A stretch of 64,000 nucleotides of DNA from Flavobacterium arcticum (lineage in GTDB: Bacteria; Bacteroidota; Bacteroidia; Flavobacteriales; Flavobacteriaceae): the NCBI RefSeq assembly GCF_003344925.1, contig NZ_CP031188.1, positions 2,339,001 through 2,403,000 on the forward strand, read 5' to 3'. The notes beneath the pieces were generated by a model. The model did no database searches. It saw only the letters and a list, made by a program, of their open reading frames with translations, and was not told where the DNA came from. A program made the translations under genes and the position numbers. Positions 20,877 through 29,861 of the stretch are shown one piece after another; position 1 is the first letter of the stretch, and each line of letters opens with the position of its first letter.

Positions 20877-21473
20877 ATGAGAAATATGAATATTCCAAAA
20901 CCATCTTTAATTTTTATTTTTTTAACGAGTCTTTCTTCACTCTTTGGTTGTTCAGGAAAATCCAATAGCAAAAAAGAAGAGGGAAAATCCGCAGAAGCAT
21001 CTCTTAAAGAAGATAATTCTTATAATGAAATGAGAAATGGAGCACTTACTGTTAAACCTGAACAATTGGGCATTGATATTCCGGAAGATTCCATAGTTGT
21101 TTATGGTATAGTAATGGATTGGGGAATAGATGATAATACCATTGCTACAATTGTTTCTTTTAAAAATGGAGATGCAAGCCTCTATTTAAGTTCTGGAGGA
21201 GGTATTATCGGAGGAGGGCAACACACTAATGTTAATTTTGCTGCTAAAAAATTCGTAGAATTAGCGGAAAACTATATAGTAGAACAAAAACCTGCTATAA
21301 AGATGCCACTACCTGTAAAAGACTATATAATATTTTATATACTTACTAATAAAGGTATTTTTATGCTACATGAAGAAATGAGAAATTTCGAAAATAGTTC
21401 TTCTTTATTACTTCCTCTATTTGAAGAAGGTAATATTGTATTAAGTGAATTAAGAAGTATAAGTGATAAATAA
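20877..21473 (+). CDS. Putative lipoprotein of unknown function
   Basis: 198 residues. The N-terminus (MNIPKPSLIFIFLTSLSSLFGC if started at the ATG 20886) is a lipoprotein signal with Cys at the lipobox, followed by a Ser/Lys/Glu-rich linker. The mature domain contains VYGIVMDWGIDDNTIATIVS, SFKNGDASLYLSSGGGIIGG and a C-terminal helical half. I know similar uncharacterised proteins only as hypothetical. It begins 6 bp after uvrB, so it may be co-transcribed, though lower GC suggests separate history. Confidence 0.7.
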   Translation: MRNMNIPKPSLIFIFLTSLSSLFGCSGKSNSKKEEGKSAEASLKEDNSYNEMRNGALTVKPEQLGIDIPEDSIVVYGIVMDWGIDDNTIATIVSFKNGDASLYLSSGGGIIGGGQHTNVNFAAKKFVELAENYIVEQKPAIKMPLPVKDYIIFYILTNKGIFMLHEEMRNFENSSSLLLPLFEEGNIVLSELRSISDK

Positions 21474-21485
21474 TTATTCAACAAA

Positions 21486-21545
21486 AATCTGTGCTCATCT
21501 GCCTGATCCGTGTTATCTGCGTTCCACAATATCCGCAATCCCGTT
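21486..21545. repeat. Short degenerate repeat element (ATCTGYGTT-like units)
   Basis: Four successive imperfect copies of a 9-11 bp unit (ATCTGTGCTC, ATCTGCCTG, ATCCGTGTT, ATCTGCGTTCC) followed by ATCCGCAATCCCG. The composition is unlike the AT-rich flanks. Similar short ATCTGTGTT-type blocks occur between genes in other Bacteroidota as far as I recall; function unknown. Confidence 0.45.
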
Positions 21546-21635
21546 TGCAGAAAAATTAAAAAAATGCAATTTAGTTAGCATATAATTTACATATACCTAA
21601 TAAAATTTCTTTAATTTGTAAGAAATACAAAGTAT

Positions 21636-22244
21636 ATGCAAATTGACCCGTCGCAAACAAGTCAAAGAAACATCTATAAAATCCTGTCAGGAGCTATAAT
21701 TCCGCGCCCCATAGCATGGGTATCCAGCATCAGCGAAGAAGGGATAACCAACCTTGCCCCGTTTTCATTTTTTAATATGGTAGGCGACGATCCGCCACAT
21801 ATTATGTTCTCTACTGTACGCACGGGCGACAAAAACAAAGACACACTTAATAACGTACTTGCCACAAAGCAATTTGTAGTCAATTTAGCAACGGTAGACC
21901 TTGTCGAGAAAATGAATGATACTTCGGCAAACTTACCTCCTAACGAAAGCGAATTCGATTTTGCAGGGCTTACTCCTGCGCCATCAGTAGTTATAAAACC
22001 ACCCAGAGTACAGGAAAGCCCTGTAAGTATGGAGTGCGAACTGGTACACCATTACAGCCTTGAAGGGCATCAAAACGGTGGTGCTACAATAATGATAGGC
22101 AGGATTGTAATGATTCATATAGATGAATTGATACTGCTAGATGACTTTAAAATAAACATGGAAACCTACAAACCTGTTGCCCGATTAGCAGGGTCTAACT
22201 ACTCAGGTTTGGGAGATATTTTTTCAATAAAAAGACCAATATAA
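21636..22244 (+). CDS. Flavin reductase-like FMN-binding split-barrel protein
   Basis: 202 residues with the flavin reductase-like fold: YKILSGAIIPRPIAWVSS, NLAPFSFFNMVGDDPP, FSTVRTGDKNKDTLNN, then ESPVSMECELVHH. Such proteins either reduce free flavin for a partner oxygenase or bind FMN themselves. It is the first gene of the aromatic operon and ends 4 bp before the monooxygenase gene, so supplying or handling reduced flavin for that enzyme is a reasonable inference. Electron donor cannot be read from sequence. Confidence 0.82.
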   Translation: MQIDPSQTSQRNIYKILSGAIIPRPIAWVSSISEEGITNLAPFSFFNMVGDDPPHIMFSTVRTGDKNKDTLNNVLATKQFVVNLATVDLVEKMNDTSANLPPNESEFDFAGLTPAPSVVIKPPRVQESPVSMECELVHHYSLEGHQNGGATIMIGRIVMIHIDELILLDDFKINMETYKPVARLAGSNYSGLGDIFSIKRPI

Positions 22245-22248
22245 CACA

Positions 22249-24561
22249 ATGAAAATAACAGTAATAGGCGGAGGTCCCGGAGGTTTATATTTCTCCATTC
22301 TTTTGAAAAAGGCAATGCCTGATTATGATGTAAGTGTTTACGAACGTAACAAAGCCGATGATTCTTTTGGTTTTGGCGTAGTATTCTCTGATGAAACCCT
22401 AAGTGAATTCCTTACCCGAGACCCTGATTCGTATGACCTCATTCGCAGTCGCTTTGCCTATTGGGACGAACTGGATGTGGCACGCGATGGCGAAAAAGTA
22501 CGCATTACCGGTAACGGTTTTTGTGGGTGTTCGCGTAAAACCTTATTACAATTATTACAGCAACGTTGTAAAGAGGTAGGTGTTAACCTCAATTTTGAAG
22601 CTAATGTAAAAGATTTATCTCAATTCTCAGATTCTGATATTATTGTGGCTGCCGATGGTATAAATAGTAACATCCGCGAGAAATATGCTGACGATTTTGG
22701 CACAGAAGTACAAATGAAAAGCAATCGCTTTGTATGGATGGGTTCTACTCGCCCATTGGATGCGTTTACCTATTTTTTCAGAAGTACACCTTATGGTACA
22801 TTTGTAGCCCATACCTACCAATATGAAGAAGGTATGAGTACGTGGATATTTGAAACTACAGACGAAACATGGCAAAAAGCTGGTTTTGATGTTACCAATG
22901 AAGAAGACACCATTGCCAAATTATCAGAACTATTTAAAGAAGAGTTAGACGGACACGGTTTAATATCTAATCATTCACATTGGAGACAATTTCCTGCCGT
23001 TACTAATAAAAATTGGCATAAAGACAATATAGTATTACTAGGCGATGCCAAGGCTACGGCGCACTACTCTATAGGCTCGGGTACTAAGCTGGCTATGGAA
23101 TGCGCTATTGCACTAGCCGATTCAGTAATAAAACATACAAATGATATACCCGCTGTTTTTGAAAATTACGAAAAACTACGCCGTAATCGTGTAGAAATGA
23201 TACAGCACGCTGCTAACGTATCGCTTGACTGGTTTGAGCATATGGATAGGCACATGCAACACGATTTTATGAAGTTTGCTTTTAGCACCATGACACGTGC
23301 TAAAAAAGTAACTTTCGAAAACTTAGGTTTGCGCGATGCTTTGTTTACTCAAAAAGTACTGGCAGAATTTAACGAGAAAGAAGGGAATAAAAACCCTAAT
23401 ACAACAGCAGCATTCACACCATTTTCATTACGAGATATGACGCTTGACAACCGTATTGTAATGAGCCCGATGGAGCAATATTCTGCTGAAGAAGGCTTGG
23501 TTAACGACTGGCATTTAATGCATTATGGTTCGCGCGCTACAGGTGGTTTGAGTCTAATTTTAACCGAAGCTACTGCCATATCTCCTACTGGTAGAATAAC
23601 TTTAGGCTGTGCAGGCATATGGTCTAAAGAACAGGTTATTGCATGGAAACGAACTGTTGATTTCGTACATCAAAATAGTACTGCTAAAATAGGGGTACAA
23701 ATTGGGCATTCTGGTCGAAAAGGCGCAATGCAATTTTATTGGGATGCTAAAAATAAAGCTATCGATAATGCTTGGGAATTACTATCAGCTTCCCCTATTC
23801 CATTTAGTGATACCATGGCTATTCCTAGAGAGATGACTATAGCTGATATGGATACTATAACTGCTGAGTTTGTTAACGCTGCTAAAAATGCAGATGAAGC
23901 AGGTTTTGATATGATAGAGCTACAGGCGCATCATGGATTTTTATTAGCCTCTTTCTTATCTCCATTAACTAATATTCGAGCGGATGAGTTTGGTGGAAGT
24001 ATCGAAAACCGATTAAAATTCCCATTACGAGTATTTAACGCCATGCGAGAAATATTCCCAAAAGGAAAGCCTATGTCTGTACGTATTTCGGCATCTGATT
24101 GGGCTGAAAATGGTATAACAGAAGATGATGTCCTAGCTATTGCCGAAGCTTTTAAACAAGTTGGGGCAGATATAATAAATGTATCTACAGGATTAACTGT
24201 AGAAAATGAAAAACCAGCTATTGGTAGAATGTGGCAAACACCATTCTCTGATATGGTACGTAATGAGGTAAATGTACCTACTATTACCGCAGGATACATA
24301 CAAGATATAGATCAAATTAACACTATATTACTTAATGGTCGTGCTGATTTAGTAGCATTAGGTAAAACACTGTTATTAGATCCTTATTTTGTGCGTAATG
24401 CACAAGCTTATGAACAGCATAAGGCTAAAAACTTAGAAGAGCTAGGAATACCTAAACCATATATGTCGGCAACACCTCACTTGTACCCATATATAGCGGG
24501 ACAACGTAGAAATGCTGAAAACATGAAAAAAGCATTGAAACCATTAACGCATAAAAAGTAA
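22249..24561 (+). CDS. 2-aminobenzoyl-CoA / salicylyl-CoA 5-monooxygenase fused to Old Yellow Enzyme domain
   Basis: 770 residues, the size of 2-aminobenzoyl-CoA monooxygenase/reductase and salicylyl-CoA 5-hydroxylase. Residues about 1-375 are a FAD aromatic hydroxylase (VIGGGPGG at 5-12; LLGDAKATAHYSIGSGTKLA). Residues about 383-740 are a YqjM-like FMN domain (FTPFSLRDMTLDNRIVMSPM, GVQIGHSGRKG, FLSPLTNIRADEFGGS). Expected chemistry is 5-hydroxylation of the CoA-activated ring. Odd: in the reductase domain the usual HAAHGY is QAHHGF, so Gln559 replaces the first substrate-binding His and Phe564 the proton-donor Tyr (YqjM His164 and Tyr169). The domain may therefore not reduce the ring, keeping it aromatic for the downstream dioxygenase. 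Confidence 0.88.
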   Translation: MKITVIGGGPGGLYFSILLKKAMPDYDVSVYERNKADDSFGFGVVFSDETLSEFLTRDPDSYDLIRSRFAYWDELDVARDGEKVRITGNGFCGCSRKTLLQLLQQRCKEVGVNLNFEANVKDLSQFSDSDIIVAADGINSNIREKYADDFGTEVQMKSNRFVWMGSTRPLDAFTYFFRSTPYGTFVAHTYQYEEGMSTWIFETTDETWQKAGFDVTNEEDTIAKLSELFKEELDGHGLISNHSHWRQFPAVTNKNWHKDNIVLLGDAKATAHYSIGSGTKLAMECAIALADSVIKHTNDIPAVFENYEKLRRNRVEMIQHAANVSLDWFEHMDRHMQHDFMKFAFSTMTRAKKVTFENLGLRDALFTQKVLAEFNEKEGNKNPNTTAAFTPFSLRDMTLDNRIVMSPMEQYSAEEGLVNDWHLMHYGSRATGGLSLILTEATAISPTGRITLGCAGIWSKEQVIAWKRTVDFVHQNSTAKIGVQIGHSGRKGAMQFYWDAKNKAIDNAWELLSASPIPFSDTMAIPREMTIADMDTITAEFVNAAKNADEAGFDMIELQAHHGFLLASFLSPLTNIRADEFGGSIENRLKFPLRVFNAMREIFPKGKPMSVRISASDWAENGITEDDVLAIAEAFKQVGADIINVSTGLTVENEKPAIGRMWQTPFSDMVRNEVNVPTITAGYIQDIDQINTILLNGRADLVALGKTLLLDPYFVRNAQAYEQHKAKNLEELGIPKPYMSATPHLYPYIAGQRRNAENMKKALKPLTHKK

Positions 24562-24572
24562 CACTCAAAGTG

Positions 24573-26189
24573 ATGAAACATTACGACGATAATTTTACGC
24601 ATGATAATTTACCGCCCGCTTCATTACAAGCAGAGTGTTTTACAGGGCATTCAGATTTTGAATTTCCTGATAACTTAAATTGTGTAGAGCAATTACTAGA
24701 CAGACATATTGCTGAAGGCAATGGAGATAAAGTTGCTATTCGCACTTTTGATATTACATGGACATATAACGATTTATATGAAAAAGCGAATCAAATTGCA
24801 CATGTATTAAAAGACGATCTTGGTTTTGTTTCAGGAAACAGAGTATTGATACGTTCAGCTAATAACCCTATGTATGTAGCCTGTTGGTTTGGTATATTAA
24901 AAGCTGGCGGAGTTGTAGTAGCAACGATGCCTTTGTTACGCGAAAAAGAACTTAGCGTAATGACTGAAAGTGCCAAAATATCGCATGCCTTTAGTGATTA
25001 TAGACTCGAAGATGATATACTTGCCGTAAAATCGCCTTTTTTAAAGCATGTTATTTCTTTTAATGGTACTGGACAAGGAACTTCAAAACTAGAGGTTTTA
25101 ATGGGTAATAAACCCAAAACGTTTAATAACTACACTACAAAATCAGATTCGGTTGCGATAATCGGTTTTACATCGGGTACTACAGGGAAACCTAAAATGA
25201 CAGCGCATTATCATAAAGATATTTTATTGATATGTGAGGCATTCCCTAAATATTCGTTACAGCCCACAACAGAAGATGTATTTATAGGCAGCCCGCCACT
25301 TGGTTTTACCTTCGGACTTGGCGGATTGGTATTGTTTCCATTTTATTTTGGGGCATCTACTTTTTTACTAGAAAAACCATCGCCTGATTCATTGCTTCAA
25401 GCAATACAAGATTATAAGGTAACGATTTGTTTTACCGCCCCTACTGCTTGGCGTGTAATTACTACTAAGGTAGTTGATTATGATATTTCGTCATTACGAA
25501 AATGTGTATCGGCAGGTGAAACATTACCAATAAAAGTTTGGGATGACTGGCACGATGCCACAGGATTAAAAATAATAGATGGTATTGGTGCTACCGAGAT
25601 ACTCCATATCTTTATATCTTCGAACGAAGAAACGATGCGAAAAGGAGCCACAGGCTTGCCTATTCGTGGATATGAAGCCAAAATTGTAGATGCTAAAGGT
25701 AATGAAGCCCCTACAGGAGAAGCAGGACGGCTTGCCGTGCGTGGCGTTACAGGCTGTAAATACCTAGCTAATGAAGAGCGACAGCAAAAATATGTAGAAA
25801 ACGGATGGAATATTACAGGAGATATTTTCCGTAAAGACGAAGATGGTTATTACTGGTTTGTAGCACGTGGCGACGATATGATTATCTCGTCAGGTTATAA
25901 TATTTCGGCAATAGAGGTAGAAAATGTGTTACTAATGCACGATGCCATTACAGAGTGTGCTGTTGTAGGAATACCTGATGAGGAACGCGGTATGCTAGTA
26001 TGTGCTTATATAGTACTTAAAGAAAAGGACAAGGCTAACGATGTATTTACAAAAGAAATACAAGACTGGTTTAAAGCATCGGCAGCACCTTATAAATATC
26101 CGCGAAAGATATGTTATATGGAAGCATTACCAAAAACAGAGACAGGAAAAATTCAACGATTTAAACTTAAAAAAATAATACAAGCGTAA
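24573..26189 (+). CDS. Aryl-CoA ligase, probably 2-aminobenzoate-CoA or salicylate-CoA ligase
   Basis: 538 residues from ATG 24573; a GTG one codon earlier is also possible. Acyl-adenylate enzyme of the benzoate-CoA ligase type: ATP loop FTSGTTGKPK (near 200), IDGIGATEIL, RGDDMIISSGYNIS, and the C-terminal catalytic Lys526 in TETGKIQR. The N-terminal LNCVEQLLDRHIAEGNGDK is typical of 2-aminobenzoate-CoA ligases. It would activate the free acid with ATP and CoA for the monooxygenase encoded immediately upstream. Its stop overlaps the thioesterase ATG (TAATG). Substrate choice between anthranilate and salicylate is inference. Confidence 0.87.
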   Translation: MKHYDDNFTHDNLPPASLQAECFTGHSDFEFPDNLNCVEQLLDRHIAEGNGDKVAIRTFDITWTYNDLYEKANQIAHVLKDDLGFVSGNRVLIRSANNPMYVACWFGILKAGGVVVATMPLLREKELSVMTESAKISHAFSDYRLEDDILAVKSPFLKHVISFNGTGQGTSKLEVLMGNKPKTFNNYTTKSDSVAIIGFTSGTTGKPKMTAHYHKDILLICEAFPKYSLQPTTEDVFIGSPPLGFTFGLGGLVLFPFYFGASTFLLEKPSPDSLLQAIQDYKVTICFTAPTAWRVITTKVVDYDISSLRKCVSAGETLPIKVWDDWHDATGLKIIDGIGATEILHIFISSNEETMRKGATGLPIRGYEAKIVDAKGNEAPTGEAGRLAVRGVTGCKYLANEERQQKYVENGWNITGDIFRKDEDGYYWFVARGDDMIISSGYNISAIEVENVLLMHDAITECAVVGIPDEERGMLVCAYIVLKEKDKANDVFTKEIQDWFKASAAPYKYPRKICYMEALPKTETGKIQRFKLKKIIQA

Positions 26190-26614
26190 TGGAAAACGCA
26201 TTTATAAAAAAAGAAAAAGTACGCTTTCAGCATGTAGATTATGCAGGGATAGTTTTTTATCCTCGCTTTTTAGAGATGTTGAACTGCTTAGTAGAAGATT
26301 TTTATGAAGAGGCTTTAAATATGCCTTTCAAAAATTTACATGAAACAGGCGGAATACCTACCGTCGATTTAAAAATACAATTTAAAAAAGCAGCACGATT
26401 AGGCGATGAACTAACAAAGTCTCTTTGGATTAAGAATCTTGGTGGAGCTTCTATGCATTGTGGGTTTAAATTTGAACATGAAGATGGTTCTACTTGTCTT
26501 GAAGGAGAAGTAACCCTAGTTCGTGTAGAGTTTTCAGATGATAGAAAAGGCATAAAAGCAAGCGGATTCCCTGATGATATGCGTACAATATTAGAAAAAT
26601 ATATTATTACTTAA
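26189..26614 (+). CDS. Hotdog-fold acyl-CoA thioesterase (4-hydroxybenzoyl-CoA thioesterase family)
   Basis: 141 residues. The N-terminal VRFQHVDYAGIVFYPRFLEM carries the family catalytic Asp17 and the hotdog helix start; later VDLKIQFKKAARLGDEL matches the central strand. In this operon it most likely removes CoA from the 5-hydroxylated ring acid, giving free gentisate or 5-hydroxyanthranilate for the dioxygenase. Overlaps the ligase stop by one base, implying coupled translation. Confidence 0.88.
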   Translation: MENAFIKKEKVRFQHVDYAGIVFYPRFLEMLNCLVEDFYEEALNMPFKNLHETGGIPTVDLKIQFKKAARLGDELTKSLWIKNLGGASMHCGFKFEHEDGSTCLEGEVTLVRVEFSDDRKGIKASGFPDDMRTILEKYIIT

Positions 26615-26676
26615 TAGTGATAAAAATAATAGTACCACGAATACAGTTCGATGGTATGATTTAAAATTTATAATCA

Positions 26677-27657
26677 ATGTTAGATTTACCAAAATTTAAA
26701 GCTGCCGCAGTACAAGCTTCTTCTGTTTTTCTTGATGTAGATGCAACGGTAGAAAAATCGTGTGCTATAATAGCCGAAGCAGCAAGAAATGGGGCTTCGT
26801 TAGTAGCATTTCCTGAAGTATTTGTAGCAGGCTATCCCTACTGGAACTGGATTATGACACCTATACAGGGTAGCAAATGGTATGAAAAGTTATATCTAAA
26901 TTCTATAACGGTACCAGGTCCTGAAACAGACAGACTTTGCGAAGCTGCAAAAGAACATAATTGCCATGTGGTAATTGGTGTTAATGAACGCGGGCAAAGT
27001 ATGGGCGAAATATATAACACCAACCTTATTATAGATAATAAAGGAAAACTAATAGGCAAGCACCGCAAGTTAGTACCTACTTGGGCAGAAAAATTAACAT
27101 GGACAGGTGGCGATGGTTCGTCACTTAAAGTATATAACACAGAGATTGGTCCTATAGGAACATTAGCTTGTGGAGAGAATACCAATACCTTGGCACGCTA
27201 TGCGCTGCTTTCACAAGGCGAATTAATACATGTAGCTAATTATATTTCATTACCAGTTGCTCCGCCAGATTATAATATGGCAGAGGCTATAAAAATACGC
27301 GCGGCAGCGCACTCTTTTGAAGGTAAACTATTCACAATAGTGTCCTGTTCTACTATCACAAAAGAGATTATAGACGAAATGAAGGAAGACGTACCTAACG
27401 CAGAGGAATTATTGACACGTAAAAATAGTGCTTTTACTGGTTTTCTTGGTCCTAATGGAGCTACTATAGGAGAACCGCTTATTGATGATGAAGGTATTGT
27501 ATATGCTGATATTGATTTATCTAAATGTATACAACCAAAGCAAATGCACGATATACTAGGGCATTACAACCGCTTTGATATTTTTGACTTACGCGTAAAT
27601 ACTGCGCCAAAGAAGAATATTACTTTTATGGATGGTGATACATCCGAAGAAAAATAA
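26677..27657 (+). CDS. Nitrilase-superfamily carbon-nitrogen hydrolase
   Basis: 326 residues with the complete catalytic set: Glu47 (AFPEVFVAGYPYW), Lys131 (GKHRKLVPTWAE) and Cys165 (GTLACGENTNTLARYAL). The family hydrolyses nitriles or amides through a Cys thioester. The CGENTN variant resembles nitrilases more than typical omega-amidases. No nitrile-forming enzyme is in the operon. Two roles fit: releasing ammonia from an amide made when an amino-substituted ring is cleaved next to its NH2 group (preferred, since it uses every gene), or converting an aromatic nitrile to the acid that enters the pathway. Sits between thioesterase and dioxygenase genes. Confidence 0.85.
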   Translation: MLDLPKFKAAAVQASSVFLDVDATVEKSCAIIAEAARNGASLVAFPEVFVAGYPYWNWIMTPIQGSKWYEKLYLNSITVPGPETDRLCEAAKEHNCHVVIGVNERGQSMGEIYNTNLIIDNKGKLIGKHRKLVPTWAEKLTWTGGDGSSLKVYNTEIGPIGTLACGENTNTLARYALLSQGELIHVANYISLPVAPPDYNMAEAIKIRAAAHSFEGKLFTIVSCSTITKEIIDEMKEDVPNAEELLTRKNSAFTGFLGPNGATIGEPLIDDEGIVYADIDLSKCIQPKQMHDILGHYNRFDIFDLRVNTAPKKNITFMDGDTSEEK

Positions 27658-27688
27658 ATTTTGCTAACTACTATAAACTAAACTTAGT

Positions 27689-28792
27689 ATGGAAACAAAA
27701 CATGATGATAGTGTAATAGGTCGTGCTAGAGTACAAGACACTCCAGAACTAGAAGCTTATTATAAAGAATTAGAAAATCTTGGCGCAGGAGCGCTATGGA
27801 CAGTTGCTAATGATATTGAACCTTGGGAACCCCGCCCGTCATCTATACCAATGTTGTGGAAATATGATGATTTACGTAGTCTTGTAATAAAATCGTCAGA
27901 ACTGGTAACACCAGAGCAAGCAGGGCGTCGTGTGGTATATCTTGTTAATGATAAGCGTAAGGATGTAAGTGCCGCTGTGGGCTGGTTATATACTGGTATA
28001 CAGGTAACACGCCCTGGCGAAAGTACTCCTGCACATAAACACAAAGCTGCTGCACTCCGTTTTATTATGGAAGGCGAAGGTGGTTATACCGTTGTAGATG
28101 GTAATAGAATAACGCTTGAGGTAAACGATTTTGTTATTACCCCAAACAGCACTTGGCACGAGCATGGTGTTGCAGAAGATGGTAAAACCTGTATTTGGCA
28201 AGATGGGTTAGATATACCATTAATAAACGCCTTAGAAGCTAATGATTATGCAGTACTAGATGGTAAACAAGAGCTTACAGCACCTGAAAATTTTTCACCA
28301 TTAGTTTATGGTGGTGTGGGGCTTGTACCTGCCGACCAAGAATGGGATAAACCTTACTCTCCCCTATTTAAATATTCATGGAAAAAAGTATATCCTGCCT
28401 TATTAGAAGCTGCCCAAGTGCACGAAGGTTCGCCTTTTGATGGTATTTTAATGCAGTACACTAATCCTGCTACTGGAGGTCATGTAATGCAAACTATGGG
28501 GGCGTCTATGCAACTATTACGCGCAGGCGAACACACTAAGGCACACAAACATACAGGATCTTTTGTATATCAATGTGCCAAAGGAAAAGGTTACTCAATA
28601 ATAGGCGGGAAACGCTTTGACTGGAAAGAGCGCGATATTTTTTGCGTTCCATCATGGGTATATCATGAACATGTAAACTTATCTGAAACAGAAGATGCTT
28701 GTTTATTCTCGTTTAATGATTTACCAGTTATTACTTCACTAGGATTGTACCAAGAAAAAACACACCCTGACGGATATCAAACTGTTGAGTAA
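27689..28792 (+). CDS. Gentisate 1,2-dioxygenase-type bicupin ring-cleavage enzyme
   Basis: 367 residues, the length of gentisate dioxygenases. Two cupins: the first holds HKH at 116-118 (ESTPAHKHKAAALRFIMEGE) and WHEHG at 156-160 as the Fe(II) ligand set; the second has KAHKHTGSFVYQCAKGKG and YHEHVN. The family cleaves the ring between the carboxyl-bearing C1 and the adjacent C2. With gentisate the product is maleylpyruvate; with 5-hydroxyanthranilate, C2 carries nitrogen and an amide would be expected. The N-terminal PELEAYYKELENLGAGALW is typical of the family. Confidence 0.88.
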   Translation: METKHDDSVIGRARVQDTPELEAYYKELENLGAGALWTVANDIEPWEPRPSSIPMLWKYDDLRSLVIKSSELVTPEQAGRRVVYLVNDKRKDVSAAVGWLYTGIQVTRPGESTPAHKHKAAALRFIMEGEGGYTVVDGNRITLEVNDFVITPNSTWHEHGVAEDGKTCIWQDGLDIPLINALEANDYAVLDGKQELTAPENFSPLVYGGVGLVPADQEWDKPYSPLFKYSWKKVYPALLEAAQVHEGSPFDGILMQYTNPATGGHVMQTMGASMQLLRAGEHTKAHKHTGSFVYQCAKGKGYSIIGGKRFDWKERDIFCVPSWVYHEHVNLSETEDACLFSFNDLPVITSLGLYQEKTHPDGYQTVE

Positions 28793-28878
28793 ATCACGTT
28801 TACAGGATTCAGTCACAGTTATTAGTTCAAATACAATAAACACAACTTAATAATAAGCATAACACACAAACTTAAAAA

Positions 28879-29796
28879 ATGAAATTAGTTACTTACAAAA
28901 TAAATGATACTACACATCAGCTAGGTTTTATAAAAGATGATGTTATTATAAATGCAGAGCAATTAGGGCAACTTAAAAACAATGCATTACCTGCTACTAT
29001 GCTCGAGTTTATCGATCTTGGTAAAGAAGGTATTGAAAAAGCTACAACGCTTATAGCCACTGCTACAACTGAGGAGTTAAAAAAGTGTTCTGTATCGCTT
29101 GCGGGTGCTAAACTTATGGCGCCAATACCTAAACCTAGAAAAAACATTATAGGTATTGGATTAAATTATACAGAGCACGTTGCCGAATCGGCACGTACAT
29201 TAGATACTTCTAAAGATTTACCACAACAACCTGTTATTTTTTCAAAACCACCTACAGCAGTTACAGGTACAGGAGAAAATATCGTTCATAATCAAGACAT
29301 CACTAAACAACTGGATTATGAAGTTGAGCTTGCTGTAATAGTAAGTAAAAGAGGTAAAAACGTACCTAAAAAAGACGCTATGGACTATGTATATGGTTAT
29401 AGTGTTATAAACGATATTAGCGCAAGAGATTGCCGTCGTTCTGGGCAATGGATAGTGTCTAAAGGACAAGACACCTTTGCTCCTATGGGACCTATTCTTG
29501 TTACTGCCGATGAAGTAGCAGACCCACACAATTTAAATCTTTCATTAAAGTTGAACGGAGAAGAGCGTCAAAACTCAAATACTAAGTTTATGCTTTTTAA
29601 TATCAATGATTTAATTAATGATATTAGTACAGTATTCACTATAGAAGCCGGCGATATTATAGCAACAGGTACACCTGCTGGTGTAGGTGCAGGTAGAAAC
29701 CCACAAGCTTTTATGTGGCCTGGTGATATTGTAGAAGCTACTGTAGAAGGTATTGGTACAATTACAAATACTATTGTAGATTCTAAGGATATTTAA
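28879..29796 (+). CDS. Fumarylacetoacetate hydrolase-family protein (acylpyruvate hydrolase)
   Basis: 305 residues: an N-terminal domain of about 95 residues, then the FAH fold (PRKNIIGIGLNYTEHVAES). Metal ligands are visible as Glu148 and Glu150 (DYEVELAVIV) and Asp179 (VINDISARDCR). KGQDTFAPMGP and AGDIIATGTPAGVGAGR are family signatures. It should split an acylpyruvate into pyruvate plus a C4 acid. Because the next gene encodes a maleate isomerase and no maleylpyruvate isomerase is present, the substrate may be the maleyl or maleamyl form. Confidence 0.87.
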   Translation: MKLVTYKINDTTHQLGFIKDDVIINAEQLGQLKNNALPATMLEFIDLGKEGIEKATTLIATATTEELKKCSVSLAGAKLMAPIPKPRKNIIGIGLNYTEHVAESARTLDTSKDLPQQPVIFSKPPTAVTGTGENIVHNQDITKQLDYEVELAVIVSKRGKNVPKKDAMDYVYGYSVINDISARDCRRSGQWIVSKGQDTFAPMGPILVTADEVADPHNLNLSLKLNGEERQNSNTKFMLFNINDLINDISTVFTIEAGDIIATGTPAGVGAGRNPQAFMWPGDIVEATVEGIGTITNTIVDSKDI

Positions 29797-29861
29797 GAGT
29801 CATTTACAGCCTACAAAATTGTACTATAAGAAAATAATAAACTAAAGCTATACTTTAAGTA

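Noticed and set aside
24573..26189. The CoA ligase as menE, given the men genes nearby
   Set aside because: It is embedded on the opposite strand between the monooxygenase and thioesterase genes and has the N-terminus of aminobenzoate-CoA ligases.
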